Positions 27,154 to 37,780 are shown, counted from the stretch's first letter. The stretch: 64,000 bases of DNA from Succinivibrio dextrinosolvens DSM 3072 (GCF_900167015.1 NZ_FUXX01000006.1:19219-83218); one strand, 5' to 3'. Made by a program: numbers and translations. The notes: a model not told the origin generated them from the letters alone.

Positions 27154-28470
27154 ATGGCCCTTGAATATATAGGTCAGATTTTAGAAGAAGCAGTACAATC
27201 TACCGCAACCGTTGAGATTCGAGGAAAAGTAGAAGAGGTTGTCGGTACGATTATTCATGCAGTTGTGCCTGAGGTTAAGGTCGGAGAGCTCTGTCTTTTG
27301 AGAACTCCTGGTCAGCCAGGTGAACTGAGAGCAGAGGTTGTAGGCTTTTCAAAGAATACAGCTCTTTTAACTCCCTTAGGTGATCTTGAGGGTATATCAT
27401 TTCATACAGAAGTTATTCCTACGGGGCACGTGTTATCTGTACCTGTGGGACCTGAGCTTTTAGGAAGAGTTATCAATGGTGTAGGCGATCCTGCTGACGG
27501 CAAGGGCCCCCTGAACACTCATCATTTCTATCCTGTATATGCAGATCCTCCTGCAGCAATGACCAGAAAGCTTATCAGTAAGCCTATAAGTCTTGGTCTT
27601 AGAGTATTAGATGCCATGCTTACCTGTGGAGAAGGGCAGCGTATGGGTATATTTGCTGCTGCAGGTGGTGGTAAGTCAACTCTGTTATCTCAGATTATTA
27701 AAGGGTGCAGTGCTGAAGTCTGTGTTCTTGCGCTTATTGGTGAGCGTGGTAGAGAGGTTAGAGAATTCATTGAGCATGATTTAGGTCCGGATGGCCTAAA
27801 AAAGACTGTGCTGGTAATTTCCACTTCTGACAGATCTTCAATGGAGCGTTTGAAAGCTGCCTATACTGCAACTTCTGTTGCCGAATATTTCAGAGATCAG
27901 GGAAAGAGCGTCCTTCTGATGATGGACTCTGTAACCCGTTTCGGACGTGCTCAGCGTGAAATCGGTCTGGCTGCAGGTGAGCCTCCAACCCGTAGAGGTT
28001 TCCCTCCATCTGTATTCTCAACTCTGCCTAAGCTTATGGAGCGCGCCGGTAACTCTGATAAAGGCTCAATTACAGCACTGTATACAGTTCTGGTAGAAGG
28101 TGATGATATGACTGAGCCTATCGCCGATGAAACCAGATCCATTCTGGACGGTCATATTATTCTTTCAAGAAAGCTGGCCTCAAAGAATTTCTATCCTGCA
28201 ATTGATGTGATGGCTTCTGTAAGTCGTGTTATGAACGCGATTGTGACAAAGGAGCACAAGGAGGCTGCAGGTAAGCTTCGTAACATCATGGCAAAATATC
28301 AGGAAATTGAGCTTCTGGTTCAGCTTGGTGAATATAAGGAAGGTTCTGATCCTGAAGCAGACTATGCTCTGCATAAGATCGGCGAGATTAACGATTTCCT
28401 AAAGCAGGGCTTAGGTGAGACAACTTCCTTTGACGAGACCATCTCAAGGCTTATAAGTATTGTCTCCTAG
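27154..28470 (+). CDS. sctN: SctN T3SS ATPase
   Basis: This hexameric ATPase unfolds substrates and releases chaperones at the export gate. The 438-residue protein has the F1-like layout: an N-terminal beta barrel, a Walker A motif [10 protein letters not shown] at about residues 168-177, [19 protein letters not shown], the Walker B region [20 protein letters not shown], and [20 protein letters not shown]. Length and motifs are standard for YscN. The P-loop has Gly where many family members have Val (GGGKST versus GVGKST), a conservative change. The gene is the last of the J-K-L-N operon and meets a lytic transglycosylase gene tail to tail with a 3-bp gap. Confidence 0.97.
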   Translation: MALEYIGQILEEAVQSTATVEIRGKVEEVVGTIIHAVVPEVKVGELCLLRTPGQPGELRAEVVGFSKNTALLTPLGDLEGISFHTEVIPTGHVLSVPVGPELLGRVINGVGDPADGKGPLNTHHFYPVYADPPAAMTRKLISKPISLGLRVLDAMLTCGEGQRMGIFAAAGGGKSTLLSQIIKGCSAEVCVLALIGERGREVREFIEHDLGPDGLKKTVLVISTSDRSSMERLKAAYTATSVAEYFRDQGKSVLLMMDSVTRFGRAQREIGLAAGEPPTRRGFPPSVFSTLPKLMERAGNSDKGSITALYTVLVEGDDMTEPIADETRSILDGHIILSRKLASKNFYPAIDVMASVSRVMNAIVTKEHKEAAGKLRNIMAKYQEIELLVQLGEYKEGSDPEADYALHKIGEINDFLKQGLGETTSFDETISRLISIVS

Positions 28471-28473
28471 AGC

Positions 28474-29124
28474 TTAGTTTGCATTTTCCTGCTGCAGTCT
28501 GTGATAGATTGCAGTAACTTTTTTTACAAAGTTCTGTGTTTCTTCAAATGGAGGAATTCCTCCGTATTTGTTGACGTTGCCCATGCCTGCATTGTAGGCA
28601 GCCAAAGCGAGAGACAGGTCTCCGTCATACATATTGAGAAGCTGTGCCAGATATCTGGTACCTGCACTGATATTCTCATTTGGATCGAACGGATCTTTTA
28701 CTCCAAGCTCATTCTGAGTCTTTGGCATTAACTGCATCAGTCCCTGAGCTCCACACTGTGAGACTGCAGTTACAACTGCACCTGATTCAACCTCAATAAC
28801 AGCTCTGATAAGCTCTTCTGGCAGCAGATTGGTTTCTGCAGCCTCAGCAATATAATTTTGCCAGTCTTTGATTCTCTTCTTAACATCTTTTGAGGTCTTT
28901 GGTCCGTATGAAGGCATAACCATATGATTGGCTCTCAGAAGATATGCATATTTTGAAAGCTTATTGACATCCAGTGTATCAATGCGACGTTCTACGGTAT
29001 TTTCCTGATTGAAAGGAACCGCATAGACTTCTGTTTCCTCAACATTCAGAGTAACCTGAGCATAGGCACTTTGGATTAGTAATCCTAAAACTGCAGATTT
29101 CAAAAGCCTGGATTTAACGAACAA
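28474..29124 (-). CDS. T3SS-associated lytic transglycosylase (SLT domain)
   Basis: It cuts peptidoglycan so that the injectisome can cross the wall. The SLT domain has EELIRAVIEVESGAV with catalytic Glu, QCGAQGLMQLMP, NISAGTRYLAQLL and LALAAYNAGMGNVNKYGGIP, all typical of IagB/EtgA-like enzymes. A signal peptide ends near SAYA. The TTG at 29124 is preferred: AAGGA lies about 9 bases upstream and the signal peptide then starts with FVKSRLLKSAVLG. An upstream TTG at 29148 would overlap the STAS gene and has no clear ribosome-binding site. The catalytic Glu is at about residue 113 from this start. Confidence 0.88.
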   Translation of the reverse strand: MFVKSRLLKSAVLGLLIQSAYAQVTLNVEETEVYAVPFNQENTVERRIDTLDVNKLSKYAYLLRANHMVMPSYGPKTSKDVKKRIKDWQNYIAEAAETNLLPEELIRAVIEVESGAVVTAVSQCGAQGLMQLMPKTQNELGVKDPFDPNENISAGTRYLAQLLNMYDGDLSLALAAYNAGMGNVNKYGGIPPFEETQNFVKKVTAIYHRLQQENAN

Positions 29125-29137
29125 TTCTATTTTCCTT

Positions 29138-29485
29138 TTAGTTGCCAAGAGCCTCTTTTACTGAGTTCAGATCTGGCTTGATATCTAAAATCAGATCGAA
29201 TCCAGAAATCTTAAAAACATCTGAAACAGTCTTTGTAAGTCCGCATAACACCATTTTTTTACTTGTATTTTTACAGGTTTTTGCGGTCTTTAATAAAACG
29301 CGTAAGCCTGCTGAGCTGATGTATTCAAGGCCTGCTAGATCGAAGATTAGAGAACTGGTGCTGTCATTGTGAGTTAACGGATCTATCTTTTCTTCCAGTG
29401 CAGATGAGCTTAAAGCATCCAGTCTTCCATTGATACTGATAATTTCTGTTCCTGACATTGAGTTGTCATTCAGATGGATTTCCAT
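29138..29485 (-). CDS. STAS-domain anti-sigma factor antagonist
   Basis: This 115-residue single-domain STAS protein of the SpoIIAA/RsbV type has the motif FDLAGLEYISSAGLRVLL, with the family's phospho-acceptor Ser at residue 57 or 58, preceded by the strand-turn ISINGRLDALSS. Such proteins bind anti-sigma kinases in partner-switching circuits; in Bordetella, a comparable set (Btr) controls T3SS expression and secretion. No anti-sigma kinase or sigma factor is in this window. It is the first gene of a leftward unit with the lytic transglycosylase. Confidence 0.85.
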   Translation of the reverse strand: MEIHLNDNSMSGTEIISINGRLDALSSSALEEKIDPLTHNDSTSSLIFDLAGLEYISSAGLRVLLKTAKTCKNTSKKMVLCGLTKTVSDVFKISGFDLILDIKPDLNSVKEALGN

Positions 29486-29607
29486 TTGTTTTCCTTAAAT
29501 ATTCTTTTTAATTTTTCTCTTATTTTACCAAAATGACCAAATAAAAATGTTTAGTTTTTTGTTTCTGACGGAAAAAAGTCCCATTAACTCTGGAGAAGTC
29601 CTGTTAT

Positions 29608-29615
29608 GGGGGGGG
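29608..29615 (+). repeat. G8 tract upstream of the chaperone-effector operon
   Basis: Eight consecutive G residues occur in otherwise AT-rich intergenic DNA between the STAS gene and the chaperone at 29783. Nothing else of note was seen in this 297-bp gap except a TATAAT at about 29736-29741. Confidence 0.6.
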
Positions 29616-29782
29616 ATGAAGATTTTCTTGTGGTATATTCTGTAAATGAACTGATTGCTGACAGCAATATCTTAATTTTTTTTATCTAAATTAAAATTCT
29701 ACTACTTTTGTCAAAGTTTGTATGAATTTTTGACCTATAATATTTAATATGTTTGATTGGTTTCCCACGTAAGCGAGCTAAT

Positions 29783-30181
29783 ATGATTACAGATTACGAT
29801 GAATTCAAACGACTTTTGAAAGAGTCGTATCCTAATACATCTGAAGGATCTGATGGAGTTTTGTTTCTGACAATGGACTCTATCAATATTTCTATTGTTC
29901 CTCTCCCAGGTGATCCCGGTGCCGTTATGTTCAGACTCAGAGTTCTTGATTTAAAGGACATCGGCCGTCCAGGAGAATTTGCAAAGGCAGCTCTGAAGGG
30001 TAACTTTTTCTGGTCAGGCACCAATGGAGCAACTCTATCTGTGGGAAATGACAATGCTCTTTATCTGACAGAAAGACGTTATCTTGGAGAGTTTGTAAAT
30101 ACCCAGAGCATTGAGAGCTGTCTAAATGAGTTTGCCTACAGTGTCAATGACTGGCGAATGAGAGGTCAGACCTATGCTTAG
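29783..30181 (+). CDS. Class I-type T3SS chaperone
   Basis: This 132-residue protein starts MITDYDEFKRLL, has strands (VLFLTMDSINISIVPLP, AVMFRLRVLDLKDI) and the family segment KAALKGNFFWSGTNGATLSV, and a C-terminal helix. The ATG at 29783 is favoured over the TTG at 29753, which has no ribosome-binding site. It overlaps the next chaperone by 8 bp and both precede the large effector gene at 30611, so a heterodimeric chaperone for that effector is likely (inference). Subfamily not recognised. Confidence 0.78.
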   Translation: MITDYDEFKRLLKESYPNTSEGSDGVLFLTMDSINISIVPLPGDPGAVMFRLRVLDLKDIGRPGEFAKAALKGNFFWSGTNGATLSVGNDNALYLTERRYLGEFVNTQSIESCLNEFAYSVNDWRMRGQTYA

Positions 30182-30593
30182 AGATCAGTTTGCTTCAGTT
30201 TTAAAGGAATTCGGATCTCTGGTCATGGAGGATCTGACCCTTAATGATGACGGAATTACAACCGTTACTGTAGACAACGATATTGTTGTCAATCTTCAGT
30301 ATCTGAATGATTCTGATACTGTTCTGATTTTTTCTCCTGTAGGTGCTTTTGGAGATCTTAATGCAGCTGACTCAGGAGAAAAGGCTCTGGCACTTTTAAA
30401 GCTTAATGATTTAAGCGGTCCTTCCTGCGAAGTTACTCTGATGCTTGATGGTGAAGGTGAACTGGTTCTGGCCGCTGACAGACGCAGTGCGGGGACAATC
30501 AGTTCCACTGATGCCCTTGCAGCCTGGGTGGAGCTCCTTGTTCGTTCTGTTAGAAGTACAAGAGAATATTTTGCAGAACATTTCCCTCTTTAG
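30174..30593 (+). CDS. Class I-type T3SS chaperone
   Basis: This strongly acidic 139-residue protein (pI clearly low by composition) shows the chaperone order: helix (RDQFASVLKEFGSLV), strands (GITTVTVDNDIVVNL, DTVLIFSPVGAFGDL), the LLKLNDLSGPSCEV segment and a closing helix (AAWVELLVRSVRSTREYF). It is translationally coupled to the preceding chaperone and lies 17 bp before the effector gene, the classic chaperone-effector pairing. Confidence 0.8.
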   Translation: MLRDQFASVLKEFGSLVMEDLTLNDDGITTVTVDNDIVVNLQYLNDSDTVLIFSPVGAFGDLNAADSGEKALALLKLNDLSGPSCEVTLMLDGEGELVLAADRRSAGTISSTDALAAWVELLVRSVRSTREYFAEHFPL

Positions 30594-30610
30594 AGCTGGG
30601 AGGATGAGGT

Positions 30611-33600
30611 ATGAGTGATAGTTTAAACAATGTTGGCTTACGTTCTGGTGTGGGGTTGTTCCAGCCTGAAGGTGATAATATCGTTGTCAACAACCAGTCC
30701 AAGAATAATCAGCAGCATCTGGATTCTGTAAATGTAAAACAGGTGAATAGTCAGAATCAGCCTGATCCTGGTCTTAACTCTTATCTGAATGGAAACTCAA
30801 ATTCATCATTTGTTCCTGGAAGAGGGCAGGCTAATATTTTTGCCAAGGGCATGAGGTTATTTCCGGTAAGGACTGGGATTTTTCTGATGCAGAAAATTTA
30901 AGAGATCTGGCAAAAGAGTCTTTTAATAATATTAAGGATTCTATTGATGGCAAAGGTGTTCTGAATGAACTTGATACCAATGTATCTTCCGGAGTAAACA
31001 ATTTCCTCAAAAACAACGAAAAGCTGAGTAATGCAGGCAAAGAAGAGATTCTCAATGATCTGACCTCCATAAAGGAAGATCTCAGAAAACTTAAGGAAGC
31101 AAGAGCCAAGCTTACAAAAGGACTATCCTCCAGCTCAGGTGAGAATGATCCTATTGGTGATCTTCAGATCATGAGAAAAAACCTGCGTGTTTTCCGTTAC
31201 GAAACCCAGAAGATTCTAAACAAGAATAATCCTCTTTCAACTCAAATGGATTTCTTTGAGGGAAAGCTTCGCAGCATTCAGAATTTCTTCACCTTTGGAA
31301 TCAAGGATCATGTAAAAGAGCAGGATTTTGCTGATATTGCCTCTTTAGAACAGCAGCTAAGAGATAAGCTTGAATCTCTAAATAGCAAACTAAAGCAGAC
31401 AGATCCTAATGCTGAACAAATCAAGGTTCCTGATGAATTCAGTCTTGATTCAACACTTGAGCAGACTCTGGAAGCATCTCATCGTACCAACGATCAGATC
31501 CGTCTATTTGAGAAGAAGTATTCCCAGAATACAGTTCTAAGAGAGATTATTACTCCTTATACAGAAAAGGGTGGACACAGAACAGTTGAGTTTACTGCAG
31601 GAGTAGGAGCATTTATCGGTCTGGGACTGGATGCTGTTACTGCAGGTGTTCGCGCAGGAGCTCGTTTCAGGGTGACAGGTGAAATCAGCTGTAAAGGTAA
31701 AGGTCATCCTATTGAGGTTACCTACAGAATTGGCGGCGGACTTGAAGCAAAAGGAGTTGCCAAGTTCGGTAATGAGGAAGCCAAAACAGGAGTCAAGGCT
31801 GAAGCTTCAGTCGGTGGTCAGATTACAAAGTTTGTAACCAGAACCTACCCATCTATAGATGATATGCTACTTGATATTGATCGCTGCAGCCTTGCAACCT
31901 CAAGAACCATTGGCAGCGCGATTCTTGGCGGTGTGACGAAGATTGGTAAGGCCATTGGTAACTTGGGAGTTAAATTCTTCAGTTTCCTAGGTCGTCACTC
32001 AGGTGAAGTTATGCAGAGCAATGCTGAATATCTGGATAGCTTAAAGAATCGAGGTGTTATCAACGCTCTGGACGGTATTCTTGCTAAACGCGCAAATCCT
32101 CTGATTGTTGCCGAACATCAGGGCTGGACCGGTCATATTCAGGGACAGGCTCAGGCTACATTCGGCCTTGGTATGACGGGAGATCTTACTGCAAGTGCAT
32201 CAGCAGAGCATCAGAGAGATTTCAGTGTTAAGTCCAAAATATATGTACCTTTTGGCCGAATGGTTACAGGTGCAACTGATGAGAATGCCTTAAATCAGCT
32301 CTTAAGACCAGGTGCTGACGGTATAACTGTGCCTGTGCTTCCTGATGACAATGCAGATCTGGCTAAACTGTTCGATGAAACTATCGACAGTATAAAGGAT
32401 AGAAAGAAGGTAACTACAACAGACTGGGCAGAGGTTGCAAATCAGGTTAGAACCTTAATGGTTGCAACAGAGCTTCGCTGTCGCAGAGGCCTTATTTCAA
32501 GAGCTGAGGCCGATAGACTTTTAAATCGTATGACCTCTCCATCGGTTAAATTCCCTAAGGATATTTTCCGTGAGTATCTGATGGAGGGATCTCCTGCAGG
32601 AAAACCTGCCAAGATCCGTACTTCAGCTCAGGTTAAACTGAAAATTTCAGTGCTTAATGATTCTACTTCAGGTATGACATCTGGCATAGGAAATGTCTTT
32701 GTAAAAGCTGTTGCTGATGGCGCTGTAAAGGAATTACGCAGTCAGGCAGCGCTGGATTCCTCATACCAGTATGTATATACATCAGAGAAACCAGCTCCTT
32801 CAAGTCAGGATATAAGACCATGGGAACAGGATGTTAAAACAAGTCATGCTATTGTTGTTTCAGATAATGCTCCTTTTAGCGCGATAATTGATATTGCTTC
32901 AAAAATTTCGGCTAAAAAGGGAGAACCTCCTGAGTTTAAATCTGAAAATTCCAATTTCGATGATGTAATTGAGACAGGCAAAGATCTCGCAAAAGGTGTA
33001 GTTAAGAATGCTACAAAGAAAATGGTTATCAGCACTCTTATTGCCAGAGCAAAGGAAGGTGCCAAGGCTGCTGTCATCGATTATCTGTCCAAACCAGAGA
33101 ATATCGAGAAGATTTTTAGATTTATCGAGAAGAATGCAGGTTACGCCTTTGAGAAGATTATGAACATCGTCGAGTGGGTTGCTACTCATCCTGAAGTTGC
33201 ATTAGCCGTTGCCGAGCAGGCTGTTGCCATGTTCAAGGGAGCGACCTCTCTGATTGAAACCGAAACCACCAGAACCGTTAGATTTAACTACATCAACGGT
33301 GAAATGGAGTCTGTTTCGATTTCTTCAAACAAAAACTCATCTTTCGGTGTCAATGTAGATCCTTTGGGAGTAGGTCTTGGTGTGGGATTTGATGTTAAGT
33401 ACACTGTTTCAGAGTCTCTGAATGACCGCGGTATTCTTGTTAAGCCTACATTAAATACTCTCCTGTCTACGACTGAGAGCTATATGCTTAGTGATACATC
33501 TGTTAAAACTGTTGAAAACAGCGAGGCTCTTAAGAATTATCTTGCAAGAAACATTGTTCCTATCAAGGAAAATCTTGCATCCATCATTGGAAGTGACAAG

Positions 33601-33879
33601 TCAGGTGAAACCTACAGACAGGCAATGTTGCTGGCTTCTAATGATGAGCAGCTCAAAGAAAAACTTGAAAACTCATGGGACAAACTTATGAATATGAACG
33701 AGAATACACCTAACAATGAGCTTGTAGATGCGCTTCATGATTTTCTGATTGCAACTAACAGAGCTTATCGTATAACTCTTCCTGTGGACGATGAGATAAG
33801 AAACAGCTTTGCTGATTCGAGCGAAGATGATCAGTCAGAGGTTTCACGAGATTCTTCTTTTGTACTGCTTGAAGTCTGA
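30611..33879 (+). pseudogene. Large T3SS effector, AvrE-like module, frameshifted
   Basis: An N-terminal frame (30611-30901) and a second frame that is open from about 30841 to 33879 make one gene of about 1089 residues if one base is restored near 30840-30850. A lost G in the AAGGGC run would read FAKGHEVISGKDWDF. The N-terminus is MSD with an Asn/Gln-rich disordered region, a likely secretion signal. At about residues 335-420 comes a Gly/Ala-rich beta region (AGVGAFIGLGLDAVTAGVRA) ending in ITKFVTRTYPSIDDMLLDI. The order resembles the beta region and FDSDDEAAVF segment of the giant effectors. Two chaperone genes precede it and a terminator follows. Length parity suggests a recent lesion, an assembly error or slippage. 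Confidence 0.7.
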
Positions 33880-33904
33880 TAAATTAGCAAAGTTACGATA
33901 AAAA

Positions 33905-33935
33905 GGTTTGCGGTGAAAACTGCGAACCTTTTTTT
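33905..33935 (+). terminator. Rho-independent terminator with GAAA loop
   Basis: GGTTTGCGGT pairs with ACTGCGAACC (two G-U pairs) around a GAAA tetraloop, followed by seven T residues. It closes the 29783-33879 unit. Confidence 0.88.
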
Positions 33936-34082
33936 GCGCAGTAATTAAAAATCAGTTTAAAAATGTTTTTTGTAGCTATAAAATTACATTTACGTGAATT
34001 TCTTCTCAGTTATTTTTTTTACATCATCCATAATACATATTAACAAAATGTATAAATACATCTCTATAGCACGAATGTCTAT

Positions 34083-34229
34083 ATGAAGAATGTAGTCACA
34101 GAGACTGGTGATAATTATGAAAAAGTTCGTAGTGCAATAAAGCTATACAATTATTCCTATGGATTCCAGTCTGACATAAGGTCATTTTGTTTAAGTTGTG
34201 CGCTTAATGAAAATGGAAGCTTATGGTAA
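34083..34229 (+). CDS. Possible 48-residue small ORF
   Basis: The frame encodes a small protein starting MKNVVTETGDNYEKV and ending ALNENGSLW. No clear Shine-Dalgarno sequence precedes the ATG. It lies in the 468-bp gap between the terminator at 33935 and the chaperone at 34348, which otherwise holds only AT-rich DNA. It could be a remnant of a longer gene, or chance. Confidence 0.2.
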   Translation: MKNVVTETGDNYEKVRSAIKLYNYSYGFQSDIRSFCLSCALNENGSLW

Positions 34230-34347
34230 AGGTAAATTATAAGTCAATCATTTTCGTAATAAGGGCTATTCAGGCAGGCATGAGGATAACACCAATAACA
34301 AAGCGCAGAGTAAGTTATATGCATTGCCTAGACTAAAGGAGAATAAA

Positions 34348-35211
34348 GTGCTTGAACAGTACATCCGCAATTATTTTTTAAATATAGGACTAAAAAATCA
34401 GTACGCTGATGAGCTGAAACCCCAGGAAGACGGCTCTTTTCTGCTGCTTTTTGATACCAGAATTATCTGCAGTGTCGAAGAACAGCATGAAGAGGAGAAC
34501 ACTGTATTTGTATTCTCCATGGTACTTAATACAGAGGAACTGTCCAAAAGTGAGCTTTTAGAGAAGTATGCCTATTTCAGCAACCGTCTGAATTTAAGTC
34601 CGCTCGCCAGAAGAGCAAAACTATTCATCCTGCAAGAGAAAAATGCAATTGGACTTACCTACACTATAAGCTGTATCAGTTTGGAGCAGCAGGAGTTTAA
34701 TCAGGCGGTAACTCTTCTGGCTAAAACTGCTGTATTTATGGCAGGAGACAGTAATGTTTATCCTACCGCAGAGAATTATCCATATGCTGACAGTACACAG
34801 AGATATCAGAAGATTCTATCTTCATTGAATCTCTCTTTAGAGGATTTAAGAAATAATTTTAACCGTCTGGATTTTAAAGATGGTTTCGGTGTGTTGCTTG
34901 AATTTCATCAGAATGCAGGAGTACTCAAGCTTACCAATGTATTGGATTGTGCTCCTAGTGAAGATGATTTTATAAATCTGTTAAGCTTCAATGCTGAGCA
35001 GAATACAGAACAGCAGTTTAATATTCAGGCAGGCAGACTGTTTATAGAACAGTCTTTGGATCTTATGAATGCAGATGCTAAGCGTTTCTATTTTATTCTG
35101 GAGCGTCAGCGAATGCTTGTAGAAAAGCTTAACAATGAATTCAGTGCAGTAATTAAACAGGAACAGGGCGGTAACAGCCTTGATGAAATGATGTCCAATC
35201 TGTCTGTTTAA
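34348..35211 (+). CDS. Double (tandem-fused) class I-type T3SS chaperone
   Basis: This protein of about 287 residues appears to hold two chaperone domains in one chain. Domain 1 (about 1-140) has LKNQYADELKPQEDGSFLLL, strand VFVFSMVLN and helix FNQAVTLLAKTAVFM. Domain 2 (about 150-280) repeats the pattern with KILSSLNLSLEDLRNNFNRL, FGVLLEFHQNAGVLKLTNVL and a final helix (FYFILERQRMLVEKLNNEF). GTG at 34348 is the best start, because AAAGGAG lies six bases upstream; the in-frame TTG at 34324 has none. Class I chaperones normally act as dimers of about 130-residue chains, so a fused dimer is plausible. It lies 12 bp before the effector gene. Confidence 0.68.
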   Translation: MLEQYIRNYFLNIGLKNQYADELKPQEDGSFLLLFDTRIICSVEEQHEEENTVFVFSMVLNTEELSKSELLEKYAYFSNRLNLSPLARRAKLFILQEKNAIGLTYTISCISLEQQEFNQAVTLLAKTAVFMAGDSNVYPTAENYPYADSTQRYQKILSSLNLSLEDLRNNFNRLDFKDGFGVLLEFHQNAGVLKLTNVLDCAPSEDDFINLLSFNAEQNTEQQFNIQAGRLFIEQSLDLMNADAKRFYFILERQRMLVEKLNNEFSAVIKQEQGGNSLDEMMSNLSV

Positions 35212-35223
35212 AGGAGGTAAAAA

Positions 35224-37701
35224 ATGAGCGAAAACATCAATCTGTCAGGTCTCAACAATAATCAGTTAAGAGACTATGATTTCAGTGCACATCAGAACCT
35301 GATGACCGACCAGCAGTTTGAGGAACTGATTACAAAGGAAGGTGAAATAACCCTTGACTCCGAAGGCCATTTTAAAGTCATAAATCCTCCTGCAAGCCGT
35401 GACAATATATTTATAAGCTTTATCAAGAAGATTTTCGTCAGAGGTTATGCTGAAAAGGAAAGACAGCTCGACAGAATGGAGCTGCTGCGCCAGAATGCTC
35501 ATTTTAATGATCTGCTTAAGCAGCGTTTAAAGAATTATGCTACCTCTCAGATTGGCGAAACCAAGATTATTCAGTCAGCAAAAAACGTCAATCAGTCAAT
35601 AGATGCGCATTTTAACCAGAATCTCCATTTAAAAATGGAAAATCTCAGAGAGATGATTCAGACTATCAAGAGAAGCAATGATTCTGTTAAGCAGTATTCA
35701 AAGACACTGCTTGATGACAATAAAGGCTACTCCTCTGTTATCTTCAAGGGTGAATCCTTTGGATTAAACGGTTTTTTAAAGAAATTTGCTCCTCAAAACA
35801 ATTTCTCATCCGTTGCTTTCCTTGATTCCCTCATCCAGAAGGCTGTAGATAATCCGGAGCAGTTTGAAAAAATCGGACAGAAGAATAACGCCTTAAAAAT
35901 GAAAACTCTTCTTTCCTAGGCAAAGCTGAGTGGTTTTGACCATGAGAAGGTAAATGCTCTTATAGCAAATATTACCAGTACGGTCAGAATCAAAATCAAT
36001 GAATTCATCCAGACCTCTCTACTAGAAGGAGAAGATCCTAAGGATGTTGCTCAGAAAGTTTTAAATGCCGTGGACAGTCTTACTTCAGGAGCGGTATCTA
36101 TTGATGAAGTTTTTGATGAGGAAGGCGCTCTGGGAGGAAAAAATAATAATCAGGTTGATGCTGCAGATGATTTACAGGTTCTCTCTGTTGGTAATGACAG
36201 TGATGAGAACTTGAAATCAAATACAGATAAACTCAAGCTGGCTTTTCCTCAACTTAATTCAAAGCAGCTTGCACGTATTATCAGTTTTAACAGTAACGAT
36301 CCACAGAAAGTTGACAATTATATTAAGGTTGTCCAGGATGTTGGCAACAATAACACTATGGCTCCAACTATTACCAAGCTGTTGGATAATGCAGATAAAC
36401 TGAAACTATCTTCTATGCTTGCTGATGCAGATTACCTGTTCGATTGTATTAAAAAAGGCTTTGTAAACGAAGAACTGACTGCAGATAAAATTTCTGAGTG
36501 TTTAAAGATAATGGTCAACTTCGATATGATCTCAGATCCTGATGGAAAGCTGGCAAACGTCAACTATGAGAACATGACTGAGAAGCTTTTCCCGGCAGTG
36601 GAAGCTTTTTTAAAGGAATATACTGAAACTCTGAATCAGGATATACAGAAGGCTGAAGCCAAAGGAAAAGTTCTTGAGGATCTTCAGCAGAGAACATCTC
36701 AGAAAACCAATCTGCAGATACTCTTTAATGTGTTTAAAGAAGCAAAAGATCAGATTATTACAGGAAAGATCGGCAGTACGGTTTCAAATACTGGCGAAGT
36801 ACTTGCTGAGAAGGAAAAGCTTGAGAAGTTATCAAATCTTAAGGCTATTCTCAAGTTAGAACTTCCAATAAATCCTCCTGAGATAAAGGATGCGTTGAAA
36901 ATTTTCCCATCTGACTTAAGAGCGGGAATTGCAGTAACGCTTAAAGCGTTCGTAATCGAGCATATTTCAAAACATGGATATACTCTAAATCAGAATGAGC
37001 ATTGCAACCTTAGGGACATTGCAGACCATTATGCAGACATTCTAAGGAATGATCAGCTGCTGATGTCAGTGATTAGTCCAAAAAATATCAACAGAGCTCA
37101 TTTAAGACAGCATGAAGATATGTTTATCAACGATAATTTTATCGGAATAAAACAGACTTATTTAAACGGACTAAATCTTATCGAGAATAATTGGCATAAG
37201 AATCTGGATGCTGATGTAAAAAGGAATGTAATCACTAAAATCAATGATACTAATATTGCAAATATCGGAGATGAGGAACAGAAGGCCCAGAAAGTTCATG
37301 AACTTTTAGAAGGACAGATTGACGAGAGTTATCTTGGTTTTATAACAACCTACCTGATGCAGGGAGGAGCTTCAAGATACCTGTCAGGAACAATGAATAA
37401 TCCAGACCTTCCAAGTCTGATCCCAGGTATAAAATTCCAGGATATAGTTATGAATGGAATTTCAATAAGTGAAAAGCCAACCCACCAGGTTGATATAAAT
37501 AACGGCAAGGTTGTTATAACAACTCAGGTTGAGCCAAGACTGGTTCTGTTACAACATTACCAGCAGCTTGATGTAAGAACACCACCAGCACTGTTTTACA
37601 CTGTAAAATACGAAACCGCAATAGACATGAGTAAAGGTGTTGATCAGGACGGTTTTCCTTTAGGTATACAGACAAAAATCAGTTTTGTAAAAAATAAATA
37701 G
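35224..37701 (+). pseudogene. Large putative T3SS effector with an in-frame TAG
   Basis: A single frame of 825 sense codons is cut by TAG at 35917-35919 (codon 232). The frame resumes at once with AKLSGFDHEKVNALI and runs to 37701. A CAG-to-TAG change (Gln) would explain it. The gene has an excellent AAGGAGGT site 12 bp after the fused chaperone. The N-terminus (MSENINLSGLNNNQL) is Asn-rich like the other candidate effectors. Most of the protein is helical with no recognised catalytic motif; the last 80 residues look beta-rich (VDINNGKVVITTQVEPRLVL). The family is unknown. The downstream part has no obvious start of its own. Confidence 0.65.
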
Positions 37702-37753
37702 CCGGTAACCAACCAAAACTTCGATAATTTTTATATTGTTAGTTTTCGGCTGA

Positions 37754-37780
37754 GGCAGGAGTAAAGCTCCTGCCTTTTTT
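37754..37780 (+). terminator. Rho-independent terminator after the TAG-interrupted effector
   Basis: GGCAGGAG and CTCCTGCC form a perfect 8-bp stem with loop TAAAG, followed by six T residues. Confidence 0.93.

Noticed and set aside
30835..30855. Programmed -1 frameshift in effector C
   Set aside because: The site has T5 and G3 runs but no classic X XXY YYZ heptamer in frame and no obvious downstream stimulator.
35917..35919. Genome-wide TAG recoding
   Set aside because: Other genes in the window use TAG as a normal stop (for example sctW, sctE, sctB), so TAG is not reassigned.
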